Origin: CAUZIZ01 sp965219855
Lineage (GTDB): Bacteria > Acidobacteriota > UBA6911 > RPQK01 > JAJDTT01
Direction of reading: 5' to 3'
Length of the DNA stretch: 64,000 nucleotides
Assembly (NCBI GenBank): GCA_965219855.1
Contig: CBDCOR010000013.1
Span: forward strand, 1 to 64,000
Shown here one piece after another: positions 35,109 through 44,574 of this stretch. Each line of letters opens with the position of its first letter. Within the stretch, counting starts at the first letter, position 1. The position numbers were made by a program, and so were the translations under genes. The notes under the pieces were generated by a model. That model worked only from the letters and a program-made list of their open reading frames with translations. It had not been told where the DNA came from and did no database searches.

Positions 35109-36794
35109 TTAACGGAATAGACCCGCGGATTTCTCAAGTTCGCCTTCAATGTCTTCTCCTTCGTAGAACCAGACTCTCCCCTGCGCCCGGACTGTCTCTC
35201 CAGGTGGGCAATCCTCGAACACGGGATCGGCGTGCAAGCAGGGAACATCCTGGTTGCCTCCCGGGACTTGGCAGTAGTCCCAGGCGATCAGTATCCAGCG
35301 ATCTCCCTTTGCCGATCTGACCGCTGATACGGGACAGCGAAAGATCTTATTTTCCTTGGTCTGAGTATTGAAGTCGGGGGCACCCTTGAGCATCAGACAG
35401 ACGGCGGCCCGCAGCTCCTTGAGGGTCTTGCTGGATCCGTTCTTCAACCACAACTCCAATTTCACCTGTTCTCCATCAGGTCGAGCGGCGGATCCGAACG
35501 ATACCTGATTTGGTAGAACGCGCTCGCTTTCCACACCGCCATCGGAGGTTCGGCTCCAGTCGACGTTCTCCAACCATTGGTTCTGCAGATTCCAGATCGT
35601 GGGAACGTGGGCGTGGGCAAGAAAGATGAGCTGCTCTCCCTCCGCCTCCCAGGTCTCCGGAAGATCGATCACGGCGTAGCCGGCGCCTTCCCAGGGCAGG
35701 AAGATGCTTACCTTGGTGCCTCGCATGAGATCGATGGCCGCTTCCAGGTGGCCGATTCGTGGATGTCGCCCTCCGGGGTAGGGAAGAATTCGGAGTCCCC
35801 GCGTCGGGACATCCGCAGATAGCTGTCTCAATCCGAGCTTCTCCGCCTTTTCCAGCAGTACATCCGGGCTGAGGCCGGTCACCTGTGACGCCTCCTCCCA
35901 GGTGTAGCCGTGGTCGCCGATCATGTTCTCCAGCCAGAAAGCCAGTTCTTCTCGAGTCGATTCCATTTCTTCCGGCAGCGAAAGGCGGCCCTGTTGGGGT
36001 TCCGGGTGTCGCGGGGGCAAAGTGGGATCTTGCGCCGCGGGATCCCAGCTGAAACGGTGGCCCAGATCCCGCATGGCGGCCACTGTGTATCCCTGCTCTT
36101 TCAAGTGAATCATGAACTTCTTGAACTTCTCAACGGTGATCCCTGGTGCGGCTTGATTCGTGTTTCCGACCGGACCAAAACGCAGTACTACAATCGACTC
36201 GCCATCGGCATGGTTGACCAATCGGCCGAAGCCCTCTTCGGTCCAGTCTGAATCGACGCTGCCAGAGGCGGGAATGGAAAGGGGATGATGGTCTGTCGGG
36301 TCGAAGCCGGGAGTCGAAGGCCCGGGTTCGACCCCGCGGCGTGCGAAGCGGTATCCGCGGCTGTCCAACTTTTCCAACGCTTCCGGACCGAAGCTATCAT
36401 GGCAGTAGGCAAAACTGATCGGCCGAGGCACTTCTACCTTGTCCAACTCGAATTCAAGCAGGGCGAGATCGCCCAGGAGTCGGGCTGAGTTTCTGGGCAC
36501 GGAAAGGTCAAGACAGCTCCATCCGCGATTTCCGATCTCGAAACCCATCTGGTCGATCTCGGCGATTTCCGGCCAGGTGAGGGAATCGGATCGGTCGTTC
36601 GAAGCGTGGTTCACGAAGAAGGTTGCACCCAGACCCAGCTCCTTGAGAAGCGGTGCCACCAAGGTCCGATGAGACTTGGAGCTCCCGTCAAAAGTCAGGA
36701 CGACGATTCGCTCGTCAACCGAAGCTGTGCAGCCGAGCCCGGTGAGAAGCAACGCGACAAGGACTAGGAATACATGGCCAAGATTTGACTTCAT
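35109..36794 (-). CDS. Polysaccharide-deacetylase (NodB)-type lipoprotein
   Basis: 561 residues from ATG 36794, which starts a lipoprotein signal with lipobox LTGLGC. The NodB-like domain occupies about residues 30-260: VVLTFDGSSKSH (the usual TFDDG is TFDGS), LGLGATFFVNHAS, EIGNRGWS in place of the usual HSxxH motif, and ISFAYCHDSFG. The metal-binding DD and HxxxH residues are altered, so activity is doubtful. The C-terminal 300 residues carry a deaminase-unrelated region with a helix-turn-helix-like stretch and a beta-sandwich. First gene of a two-gene operon with the GH-like protein. Confidence 0.72.
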   Translation of the reverse strand: MKSNLGHVFLVLVALLLTGLGCTASVDERIVVLTFDGSSKSHRTLVAPLLKELGLGATFFVNHASNDRSDSLTWPEIAEIDQMGFEIGNRGWSCLDLSVPRNSARLLGDLALLEFELDKVEVPRPISFAYCHDSFGPEALEKLDSRGYRFARRGVEPGPSTPGFDPTDHHPLSIPASGSVDSDWTEEGFGRLVNHADGESIVVLRFGPVGNTNQAAPGITVEKFKKFMIHLKEQGYTVAAMRDLGHRFSWDPAAQDPTLPPRHPEPQQGRLSLPEEMESTREELAFWLENMIGDHGYTWEEASQVTGLSPDVLLEKAEKLGLRQLSADVPTRGLRILPYPGGRHPRIGHLEAAIDLMRGTKVSIFLPWEGAGYAVIDLPETWEAEGEQLIFLAHAHVPTIWNLQNQWLENVDWSRTSDGGVESERVLPNQVSFGSAARPDGEQVKLELWLKNGSSKTLKELRAAVCLMLKGAPDFNTQTKENKIFRCPVSAVRSAKGDRWILIAWDYCQVPGGNQDVPCLHADPVFEDCPPGETVRAQGRVWFYEGEDIEGELEKSAGLFR

Positions 36795-36946
36795 GTGGCG
36801 ACGAACGAAATAAACTACTCCACAAAGAATAGCATCGTCTTTACACAGGCGATATGGAACTTGTGAATTGGTATGATGCGGTCCGTGGGTAAAGCTCGGT
36901 TCTCCACTTAAGCCACTGCTTTTTCTACCAACGGAGTGATGCCAAG

Positions 36947-37876
36947 ATGACAGATGGGGGAGGGATGAACATCCAGGGAATTGTTCCCGTTCTGGTGGCA
37001 CCGTTTACCGCGGAGGAGGAACTGGACCTGGAATCGCTGCGCCGCCTGGTCGAGTTTTCTGCCGACAAGCAACTCTCCGCCGTTTGCCTGCCTGCCTACG
37101 CAAGCGAGTTCTACAAGCTGAGCATAGGAGAGCGGTATGCTCTGGTGGAAGCCGCAGTCGAGGCTTCAGACGGGCGACTCTGCGTCGTCGCCCAGTCCAA
37201 TCATTTTTCAGCCAAGTTGGCGGCCGAGATCGCGAAAAGGAATGAGGAGTTGGGGGCCGGAGCTATCTCGGTGGCTGTACCCCGTCTCTTCGCACTCCCG
37301 GAAGCGGACATTTTTCGCTTCCTGGCAACCGTACTGGAAGCGACCTCTCTGCCTGTGCTTATTCAGGATTTCAACCCTACCGGCGCGACAGTCAGTCCGT
37401 CACTCGTTCGACGGTTACACCGGAAGTATCCACAGTTTCGTTACCTCAAACTGGAGGAGCCCCTCATGGGTCCAAAGCTGCGACGGATCCAAGAGGAAAC
37501 CGAGGGAGGGGTCGAGGTGTTGGAGGGTTGGGGAGGGCTCTACCTGGTGGAGGGGATCCTGTCCGGAGCCTCCGGCTCAATGCCAGGTCTGGGGATGGTC
37601 GAACTTCTGCAAATGGTCTTCTCACTCGCCAAGGCGGGCGATCAGAAGACTGCCCTTGACGTCTTTTCGGAGGTTCTTCCGCACATTGTGTTCAGTCTCC
37701 AGAACCTGGAGCTGTATCTGTACATGGAAAAGCAGCTGCTCCTAAAGCGCGGATTGATCGCCAACGCCACGGTGCGCTCAGCCACCTTTACTCCGGATGA
37801 GGATACCCTGAAGTACGTCCAGATCCTGACTGATCGAGTCCTTGAGGCTCTAAAGAGGCACGAAGACCTGACCTGA
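36947..37876 (+). CDS. Dihydrodipicolinate synthase / N-acetylneuraminate lyase family protein
   Basis: 309 residues; a second start at 36965 (MNIQGIVPVLVAPF) matches the family better but the first has GGAG upstream. Class I aldolase barrel: the Schiff-base lysine is in RYLKLEEP (about 168). The usual catalytic tyrosine (YNVP) is replaced by QDFNPTG, and the N-terminal GTTGE loop reads PAYASE, so it is not a standard DapA. Nearby sialidase-like genes make a sugar-acid lyase conceivable, but this is inference. Divergent from the polysaccharide deacetylase operon. Confidence 0.82.
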   Translation: MTDGGGMNIQGIVPVLVAPFTAEEELDLESLRRLVEFSADKQLSAVCLPAYASEFYKLSIGERYALVEAAVEASDGRLCVVAQSNHFSAKLAAEIAKRNEELGAGAISVAVPRLFALPEADIFRFLATVLEATSLPVLIQDFNPTGATVSPSLVRRLHRKYPQFRYLKLEEPLMGPKLRRIQEETEGGVEVLEGWGGLYLVEGILSGASGSMPGLGMVELLQMVFSLAKAGDQKTALDVFSEVLPHIVFSLQNLELYLYMEKQLLLKRGLIANATVRSATFTPDEDTLKYVQILTDRVLEALKRHEDLT

Positions 37877-37985
37877 AACTTCATTTGGCTATTCTTGAAG
37901 GAAAAGGGTGTAACTAATTGATTTATGGACTTTTCCTGCGTATCGGAGACAAACTTGCGGCGCTAACCTGAAACTTCATGGGCTA

Positions 37986-38070
37986 ACGTGGCTTCGGTCT
38001 CCAGGCCGAAGGTCCTCTTCCTTCGAGCCTTTGGCTCGATGCACGGCGGCCTGGAGACCGCCGCCACGCC
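37986..38070 (+). repeat. GGYCTCCAGG palindromic element, copy E2 (uninterrupted)
   Basis: Arms TTCGGTCTCCAGGCCGAAG and CGGCGGCCTGGAGACCGCC around the hairpin CGAGCC-TTT-GGCTCG. This is the intact counterpart of E1 and shows where the group II intron entered that copy. Confidence 0.82.
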
Positions 38071-38173
38071 GAAGGCAGAGTTTCTTTCCTGTACGATCCG
38101 GCGGTCTGCAGCCGGGGGCGGGGCTAAGGTGACACTTCAAGAAGAGGTCGCAAGTCTCTTGTCGCTGGACAGC

Positions 38174-38261
38174 GTGGCACGGCCTTCTAGGCCGTGATTG
38201 TCGAGCCCCTGGGCTCGACGAATCGGCGATCACGGGCAGGGATGCCCGTGCTACTGCGAAG
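38174..38261 (+). repeat. Three-hairpin palindromic element
   Basis: Successive stems CACGGCC/GGCCGTG, GTCGAGCCC/GGGCTCGAC and CACGGGCA/TGCCCGTG. Its layout resembles E1-E3 but the sequence differs; it may be another member of a broader repeat class. Confidence 0.6.
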
Positions 38262-38267
38262 CCTCCC

Positions 38268-39566
38268 CTAAACTCGACCGTAGAGCCAATCCAAAGAAAC
38301 GATCTTGATCTTGGTTGCCTGGGCATCTAAGAGCTCACCGACGCCGTATCCGTAGTCGTAGGCGAAAGTCACTTCATCTCCGGTAAAGGCAACGGTGCAA
38401 TAGCTTACCCGAAGCGGGCCTGGAGCTCGATGATAGCGCTCGCGATCCGTCGGCTGAGTGTAACTTCCTGATTTGATCACGCGAAGCGGGCCCTCTGGAG
38501 GTGGAACATGGGTGGTGTCATCCAGCGACTCCAGGTTTCTGTGATGTTTCCAGGTTTTGCCCTCATCCTGCGAGACCGCGCAAGACAGCCGGTGTCGATT
38601 CAGGCCGGCCTTGATTTCCTCTTCGGAGACCTGATTCCATACCAGCAGCAGGTCGGAGGTCGCCGGGATCCGAATGAGGGTGCAGGGGGCATCAGATGTG
38701 GCATGGGGCAAGGGAGAGGGAACCGACCACGTAATCCCTCTGTCTTCGGAGACGCTCTGGTAAAGTCGTCCCATTTGAGTGCGTGCGTACATCAGGACCC
38801 GCCCATCTTTCAGCTCTTCCACGACCGGCTCATCGAAGCTCTGTGCACCCAGGTTCATTTTGTCCCAGGGAATGAACAACTCGCTCAGAGCACGATTCCA
38901 TGACTCTCCTTCATTGTCGGAGTAGAAAACCAAGGTGAAGAAAAGCGTACGTCCCACGCTTTCCGACGTCGGTCCCGCGTCCGGGCTGATCCAGGACACG
39001 ACCGGTGTCAAAATGCGTCCGTTGCTGAGGACTCGAACACTGCCGGTCCGGCTGAGGGAGAAGTAGGGATCCACGGTCACCGGAGCAGACCAGCTCTGCC
39101 CCTCGTCTGTAGATTTGCGGAATAGGACTGTCCCGTCCCGCCCCGATCGGGCATAGGGTCCCCCATGGATCAAGCCCAGCGCGCCCGAAGGAAGCCGGAA
39201 CAGACTGTGGTGGGGCGTGACCCGCGCCGTCGCGATCGGCGATCCATCCTTGGTCTGTAGCTGCATCGTCTCCTGCCAGGAGCGGCCCCGATCGTCGGAG
39301 AACCTTCCCTTCAGAAAACCCGGATCTTTGTAGTGTGAGGCCGCACCCTTGGAACCCTCGCCAAAGAGGAGCCAGTAGCGGCCATCCTTCAACTTCGCAA
39401 GCGTTGCTTCCTGAACGCTCGGTCTGGGCTCGATGGCATATCCTTCGTGGAGGACGCCCTTCTCACCGCCAGGGGTGCCCTTCGACTCTGCGGATCTCCC
39501 GATCAGGCTGGTTCCAGCCGCCAGGGTTAGGCCGGACTTAACGAAGGTTCGTCTTGAAGACTTCAT
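38268..39566 (-). CDS. Tat-exported sialidase-fold (BNR) protein
   Basis: 432 residues from ATG 39566 after AAAGGAAA. MKSSRRTFVKSGLTLAAG is a Tat signal. Asp-boxes SDDRGRSW, STDEGQSW, SDNEGESW, SEDRGITW and SQDEGKTW. Intact paralogue of the frameshifted gene at 28866-30181: both share RPSVQEATLAKLKDGRYWLLFGE-type N-termini and end in LDWLYxRV. The shared LLVWNQxSEEEIKAGL block is a signature of this subgroup. Hydrolase on sialylated or other glycans is likely, exported folded. Confidence 0.87.
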   Translation of the reverse strand: MKSSRRTFVKSGLTLAAGTSLIGRSAESKGTPGGEKGVLHEGYAIEPRPSVQEATLAKLKDGRYWLLFGEGSKGAASHYKDPGFLKGRFSDDRGRSWQETMQLQTKDGSPIATARVTPHHSLFRLPSGALGLIHGGPYARSGRDGTVLFRKSTDEGQSWSAPVTVDPYFSLSRTGSVRVLSNGRILTPVVSWISPDAGPTSESVGRTLFFTLVFYSDNEGESWNRALSELFIPWDKMNLGAQSFDEPVVEELKDGRVLMYARTQMGRLYQSVSEDRGITWSVPSPLPHATSDAPCTLIRIPATSDLLLVWNQVSEEEIKAGLNRHRLSCAVSQDEGKTWKHHRNLESLDDTTHVPPPEGPLRVIKSGSYTQPTDRERYHRAPGPLRVSYCTVAFTGDEVTFAYDYGYGVGELLDAQATKIKIVSLDWLYGRV

Positions 39567-39738
39567 CGAAGGTTTCCTTTCTAATCGTGGTAGTGGACCA
39601 GCGGGGCCTTTTCCCGCTGGACCCTGATATTTTCTCACTATAAAGAATGATGATAGCGCCCGCAACTGCGGTGTGGGGGGTGCGCGCCGTCCCATCGTAT
39701 GTCATCATGACACCATTCGTAAGATCAGGATCGTCCCC

Positions 39739-41175
39739 ATGGACCGACGGACATTCTTGCAACGCGCCTCAGCCTTGGGGCTGACGGTCGCCACTTCGAG
39801 TTGGCGGCGCTCGCTGGCCGTTCCGGTCGGGCCGGCTGAAATCACTGGGCACGTTCTTGCTGGGACAAAGCCACTCGCCGGTGTCTGCGTTTCCGACGGG
39901 TTTGATGTCGTCAGCACCGATGGCGCGGGACAGTTTCGAATGTCCGTCGGCTCGGAGAGCGGGCCCTTCTTGTTCGTTACAACACCCCGCGGTTATTGGA
40001 TCGACCGCTTCTATATTCCCACGGAGATGGCCGTCGCGAAGCCGCCGGTCTTTCGGCTCCGGAAGACTGAGGAGCAGGACGACTACCGAGCGCTGTACCT
40101 TGCCGATGTCCATCTTGGTCAGGGGCAGGACCGCCAGTCATTCCAACGGTTGCAAGCCACGATCGACGAGATCAACGAAATGGAACCCCTACCGGCTCTG
40201 TGCTGGATGGGAGGCGACATCTCGCTGCAAAACAAGACGGGGCGCCAATACGTCGAACTCACGAGTCGGTTGAAGTGCCCTGTCCGCAACGCCGTAGGTA
40301 ATCACGAGATGCTGATGGAACAGTCTGACCCCCGTGACGAGTTCCAGCAGCTTTTTGGGCCGACCTATTACTCCTTCGATTGGGGCCGGGTGCATTACGT
40401 GACGCTCGATGGTTGTCGCATAAATCGAGGATCCGATGGCTACAAGAGCGTCGAAGGGCTGGTCTCACGGCGAGAACTGCACTGGCTCGCTGAGGACCTG
40501 CGCAGGGTACCTGAAGGCATGACGACGTTGGTGGCAATTCACATTCCGCTGCACACCGACTATCCCGAGCGGCGCGACACCACGGCCGCCAAAACCCCTC
40601 ACTGGGTGATTCAGAACGCGGACGAAGTCGTCGACCTGCTGTCCAAACACGGCGTTGGGCTGGTATTGCAGGGACATCTGCATGAGAACAACCGACTGCT
40701 CCACAAAGGGATCGAATTCGTCGAGTCGATTAGCGTTTGCGGCACCTGGTGGAAGTCACCTGAGGGCCAGCGTGAGATCGGCGTCAGCGGCGAACCTCGC
40801 GGCTATAGGATCTTGGACGTCGAGGGCACCAAGATCACACACAGGTATCGAAGCAGTGCCGAATCGAAGGTAGGAGCGATCGGCGAAATCGTGGGCCGTC
40901 CGGAACGTTTGCCGGAAGGTAAAGCGACGACACTGGAAGTGAACCTGTTCGACGGCACCGACCAGGCTGAAGTCCTTGCCCACATCGACGATCGGCCGGT
41001 CAACCATTTAAGACCTTCGGGAAGTTCGGTGTATTTCGCCAATCTCAAGCCAGCCCATCACTGGGAATGGACGATCCCGGGCGAGACACTACCCAAAGGC
41101 CGACATCGACTGACGGTTCAGGCAAAAGAGCCGGGCCAGGCGGCAGAGACGTTCCAGCACTATGTGATCGTCTAA
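39739..41175 (+). CDS. Calcineurin-like metallophosphoesterase with Tat-type signal
   Basis: 478 residues from ATG 39739. MDRRTFLQRASALGL is a Tat-like signal. A beta domain (ITGHVLAGTKPLAGVCVSDGFDVV) precedes the phosphoesterase core: LYLADVHLGQG (DxH), CWMGGDIS (GD), AVGNHEM (GNHE), TTLVAIHIPLH and LVLQGHLHENN (GHxH), all dimetal ligands present. A C-terminal domain follows. This three-part layout is common in Bacteroidota and Acidobacteriota secreted phosphoesterases. Divergent from the sialidase-like gene. Confidence 0.9.
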   Translation: MDRRTFLQRASALGLTVATSSWRRSLAVPVGPAEITGHVLAGTKPLAGVCVSDGFDVVSTDGAGQFRMSVGSESGPFLFVTTPRGYWIDRFYIPTEMAVAKPPVFRLRKTEEQDDYRALYLADVHLGQGQDRQSFQRLQATIDEINEMEPLPALCWMGGDISLQNKTGRQYVELTSRLKCPVRNAVGNHEMLMEQSDPRDEFQQLFGPTYYSFDWGRVHYVTLDGCRINRGSDGYKSVEGLVSRRELHWLAEDLRRVPEGMTTLVAIHIPLHTDYPERRDTTAAKTPHWVIQNADEVVDLLSKHGVGLVLQGHLHENNRLLHKGIEFVESISVCGTWWKSPEGQREIGVSGEPRGYRILDVEGTKITHRYRSSAESKVGAIGEIVGRPERLPEGKATTLEVNLFDGTDQAEVLAHIDDRPVNHLRPSGSSVYFANLKPAHHWEWTIPGETLPKGRHRLTVQAKEPGQAAETFQHYVIV

Positions 41176-41194
41176 GTGCTTCATTTGTGGATAA

Positions 41195-42382
41195 TCAGTC
41201 CTCCGGCCCTTCCTCGAATCCGGGGACGTGCAGCTCGAACTCCTTGCGGTGCAGATCGTAGAGGTCAACAGCCTGGTAGGGACGCTTGGCTGCCTCTTCT
41301 TCATTGAATTCGATTCCGAGGCCAGGCCGGTCGCTAATCTCCAGCCAGCCGTCCTCGATAGCAAACGAATCGGAAACAACACGTTCGCGCCAGCTCTCGG
41401 GAGGGAAGTATTCCAATACCAGAAAGTTGGGGACACAGGCGGCAATCTGGACGGTTGCGCTATGGCCCACGGCGCCGTTGGGGTTGTGGGGTGCCATGGC
41501 CACATAGTGAGTGTCGGCGATGGCAGCGATCTTGCGAGCTTCCCAGATTCCGCCGCAATGGCAGAGATCAGGCTGGACGATATCCGCTCCTTCAATCTCC
41601 AGGAGTTGCTGGAATGTAAACGTCGTGAAGAGCCGCTCGCCCGTCGCCACGGGGATATCGACCTTGCGGCGAAAGTAAGCCATCTCCGAGAGGTTCTCGT
41701 GCGGGATCGGCTCCTCAATAAAGCCGATGTTGTACTGCTCCAGCAGCTTTGCTACCTTGACCGCATTCCCGACCGTGTTGAAGACACCGTTGCAGTCGAT
41801 GTAGAGATCGATGCTGGGACCTATCGCCTCTCTCACCGCTGCAACGCAATCGACGCCGGTCCAGAGGATGTCGTTGTCCAGGCGGTAGAAGTCGTAGCCC
41901 TCACGGCGTATAAAAGGGTTGAACTTGAGCCCCTTGAATCCCCGGGCTATGGTCTCTTTGGCCTGGCCTGCCATCTCTTCCGGTGAAGCCCCACCTTTGT
42001 ACCAGGCATTGGCATACAGCTTGATGCGGTCCCGCACCCGGCCACCCAGGAGCTCGTAGACCGGAACACCCAGGGCCTTACCCTTAATGTCCCAAAGTGC
42101 CATGTCCACTGCGCTGATGGCACTGTTGAGGACGGCTCCACCCGTCCAGAAGGCTCGTCGGTACATTTCCTGGAAGTGGCGCTCGATCTGAAAGGGATCC
42201 TTGCCCACGAGGTAGCGCTCCAGCTCGCGGATAGCCGTTTCGACGCTCTGTTCACGACCCTCGAGTGTCCCTTCCCCGTAGCCGGACAGACCGCTGTCGG
42301 TATCCAGTCGCAGGATCGTCCAGTTGCGCCAATGTGCGTTCACCAGAAAAGTTTGCAGTCCCGTGATGCGCATCCGTTCCAT
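41195..42382 (-). CDS. Mandelate racemase/muconate-lactonizing enzyme family protein (sugar-acid dehydratase type)
   Basis: 395 residues, preceded by GGAGGAAG. Enolase-superfamily motifs: metal ligands in YIDCNGVFN, FIEEPIPHEN and VATGERLFT, and a candidate catalytic histidine in MAPHNPNGAVG; the capping domain is N-terminal. Closest pattern is the galactonate/gluconate dehydratase group, although its usual His after the first ligand is absent (CNG instead of FHG). Last gene of the four-gene operon from 45588, 15 bases after the MFS gene: uptake, oxidation and dehydration of a sugar acid is a reasonable inference. Confidence 0.88.
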   Translation of the reverse strand: MERMRITGLQTFLVNAHWRNWTILRLDTDSGLSGYGEGTLEGREQSVETAIRELERYLVGKDPFQIERHFQEMYRRAFWTGGAVLNSAISAVDMALWDIKGKALGVPVYELLGGRVRDRIKLYANAWYKGGASPEEMAGQAKETIARGFKGLKFNPFIRREGYDFYRLDNDILWTGVDCVAAVREAIGPSIDLYIDCNGVFNTVGNAVKVAKLLEQYNIGFIEEPIPHENLSEMAYFRRKVDIPVATGERLFTTFTFQQLLEIEGADIVQPDLCHCGGIWEARKIAAIADTHYVAMAPHNPNGAVGHSATVQIAACVPNFLVLEYFPPESWRERVVSDSFAIEDGWLEISDRPGLGIEFNEEEAAKRPYQAVDLYDLHRKEFELHVPGFEEGPED

Positions 42383-42397
42383 TTTCTTCCTCCAGCT

Positions 42398-43627
42398 TCA
42401 AGCTGCCCCTTGCGCTTCACCTCGTCGCTTCCTGTCCCCGAACTCCCAAGTCAGGCTCAACAGCGCTACCACAACACTTAGAAAGGGCACGATCCAAATT
42501 GCGGTCTCCAGCCCACCGAGTCTCTCTCCCAGGAATCCCACCGAATAGGGTCCGGCCGAAGCACCCACTTGGGAGAAACCAACCAACAGTGCAAAAGCGA
42601 GGGCTCCTTCTTTCTGGAAACGAGCTCCCACAAACGAGAAAATGGCGGGAACACTTCCGGCAATGGTGGCTCCTTCCAGCGTCATGAGCACCAAACCGAG
42701 TGTATATTCCTGACTCAGAATGACGCCGATCAGAACGACGGTGGCGCTTCCGCAGCAGACGGCCAGCAGGAGACGGTCATTGTAGTTGCGCCCGCTGGAG
42801 AGCCAGGAGAGAATCAGCAGTCCGATCAAGTATCCGAGTGAATTGAACCCGAGCAGAGAACCCGCCTGGGCATCGTTGATCGAGAGTCGGTAGCGGTAGA
42901 GCTGTCCTACCCAGGAACAGATTGCCAGCTGGGCCATGGCGTAGAGAAAAAAGCACAGACCAATCAACCAGAACCCACCCTGACCCATCAGGGATTTGAG
43001 ACCACCGTCCTGCGCTCCTGTTTCCTCTTCGGCCGTCGTGAACGGGTCCAGTCTGCTGCGTAACAAGAGCAACAATCCACTCCCAAGGATCGCGCTTACA
43101 CCCAACCCCAAGTAAGCAGTGCGCCAACCGCCCGTGTATTCCGTCTGCTCGAACCAAGTTCCGAGCAGAGGCAGAGTCAGGAAAGACCCTGCGGACAGGG
43201 CTGCGTTGGCCCACAGGAAAAGCGACTGTCGGCGCTCCTGGAAGTGAGAGGAGATAAGGGTGCTGTAGACAATCGTCATCCAGTTCATGCCCGCACCGAA
43301 CAGAAAGCACCCTACCAGCAACACCCAGAAGCGTGGCGCTCCACCGACAATCGACATGCCGAGGCCAAGTACCAAGAACGTGCCAGACGCCGCTCGCTTG
43401 AGGCCCAACCTCTTCGTAAGCCATCCACCGAGCGCAGCAATGACGATCCCACCCACGAAGAAAAGACCCCAGGTGCTCCCCTGTGCCTGGAGCCCAGCGG
43501 TAAATTCTCTCTCAAAGTGGGCGTAGGTGACCGGCAGCCAGTTGATGGTGGCGCCACTCAAAAAAGCCAGACCGATACTGAGGACCAGGACGGTAACCCT
43601 GTTAACCTCAGAGCGCTCAGTAGTCAT
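42398..43627 (-). CDS. Major facilitator superfamily transporter
   Basis: 409 residues with twelve hydrophobic segments. First helix VTVLVLSIGLAFLSGATINWL; the loop GGWLTKRLGLKRA between helices 2 and 3 is the MFS signature region. The substrate is not evident, but the gene lies between an amidohydrolase (64 bases upstream) and the enolase-superfamily gene (15 bases downstream) and probably imports the substrate of that pathway. Confidence 0.88.
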   Translation of the reverse strand: MTTERSEVNRVTVLVLSIGLAFLSGATINWLPVTYAHFEREFTAGLQAQGSTWGLFFVGGIVIAALGGWLTKRLGLKRAASGTFLVLGLGMSIVGGAPRFWVLLVGCFLFGAGMNWMTIVYSTLISSHFQERRQSLFLWANAALSAGSFLTLPLLGTWFEQTEYTGGWRTAYLGLGVSAILGSGLLLLLRSRLDPFTTAEEETGAQDGGLKSLMGQGGFWLIGLCFFLYAMAQLAICSWVGQLYRYRLSINDAQAGSLLGFNSLGYLIGLLILSWLSSGRNYNDRLLLAVCCGSATVVLIGVILSQEYTLGLVLMTLEGATIAGSVPAIFSFVGARFQKEGALAFALLVGFSQVGASAGPYSVGFLGERLGGLETAIWIVPFLSVVVALLSLTWEFGDRKRRGEAQGAA

Positions 43628-43691
43628 TTCTGTTCCAGAGCCTATCCCAGAACGATTGATGTGACGGACCCAGTTTGGACCTGCTGTTACC

Positions 43692-44537
43692 TTAGTCCAG
43701 CCCGAGCATTCCTAACGAGTCCCTGTGGATGATCTCTTCGATTGCGTCTTCCGGCACACGAGGCAGTTTGGTGCCCTCCAGGATGTCGTTGATACTGCGA
43801 AGCCGGTCGATGGTCTCTTGAGGGGTCATGACAAAGGGGTAATCGGACCCGAAAAGGAGCTTGTCCAGAATCCCCCACTCCGTGGACAGGCGGAGGAAGT
43901 TATAGGCCATCCAAGGCCTCAGTAGGACCCCCGAGACGTCGGCGTAGACGTGGGGATGCTTTCGAACCATGACGATGCAGTCCTCGACCCAGGGGTGTCC
44001 CATATGAGCCATGATCATCTTCAGGTTGGGGAATTCCAGCGCCACCTCGTCGAACAACGCGGGACTCGCGTACTTCAAGAGAGAGCGACGGAACGGAACC
44101 GTCGCCTGATGCAGCATCATCGGCAGACCGTGCTTCTCGGCGAACGCGTAGATGGGCTTCATCCTATCGTCCAGGGGATCGAAGTTCTGATAGATGGCGC
44201 TCATCTTCACGCCCTTGAGTCCCAGTTCGAAAAACCCCTTCTTGAGATCCTCATAGGCCTCGGGCAAGTGTGGATCCACCGTGAGGAAACCGATAAACGT
44301 ATCTGAGTATTTGTCGACGAATTCGGCGGCCCGTTCGTTGCTCACACGGACGCCCAGCTGGCTCCAATAAAAGGGAAGGAGGATGGCCCGGTCTACCTGG
44401 GATCGGATCGTTTCAGCCACCTCCTCATCACTGGCGTAGTGTGGCTCCTTTCCTCCCGCGATCCTTTTCTCCTCCTCCTTGATATCCGGCTTTAGATACT
44501 CCGACTTCCCCAGGTGGCAGTGGACATCAATAATCAT
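43692..44537 (-). CDS. Amidohydrolase family (Amidohydro_2) metal-dependent hydrolase
   Basis: 281 residues from ATG 44537 (MIIDVHCHLG), which has GGGGAAGGAA upstream; the longer frame to 44570 is not needed. TIM-barrel ligands: DVHCHLG (HxH), MMLHQA, MIMAHMGHP and LLFGSDYPF (D). The family includes decarboxylases and lactonases of the PDC/2-pyrone type. It starts 37 bases after the upstream oxidoreductase stop and belongs to the same operon. Confidence 0.88.
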   Translation of the reverse strand: MIIDVHCHLGKSEYLKPDIKEEEKRIAGGKEPHYASDEEVAETIRSQVDRAILLPFYWSQLGVRVSNERAAEFVDKYSDTFIGFLTVDPHLPEAYEDLKKGFFELGLKGVKMSAIYQNFDPLDDRMKPIYAFAEKHGLPMMLHQATVPFRRSLLKYASPALFDEVALEFPNLKMIMAHMGHPWVEDCIVMVRKHPHVYADVSGVLLRPWMAYNFLRLSTEWGILDKLLFGSDYPFVMTPQETIDRLRSINDILEGTKLPRVPEDAIEEIIHRDSLGMLGLD

Positions 44538-44574
44538 TTCCTTCCCCTTTCGTAAACTCCGCGGCCGCAAGCAT

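Larger units (their letters stand above)
37877..38267. other. Gene-free stretch filled with palindromic repeats
   Basis: Contains two CCTGAAACTTCAT words (37872-37884 and 37967-37979), the palindromic element E2 (37986-38070), a GTTTCTTTCCTGTACGATCC word (38080-38099) shared with the DNA after the group II intron, and another multi-hairpin element at 38174-38261. No coding frame was found. Confidence 0.7.
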
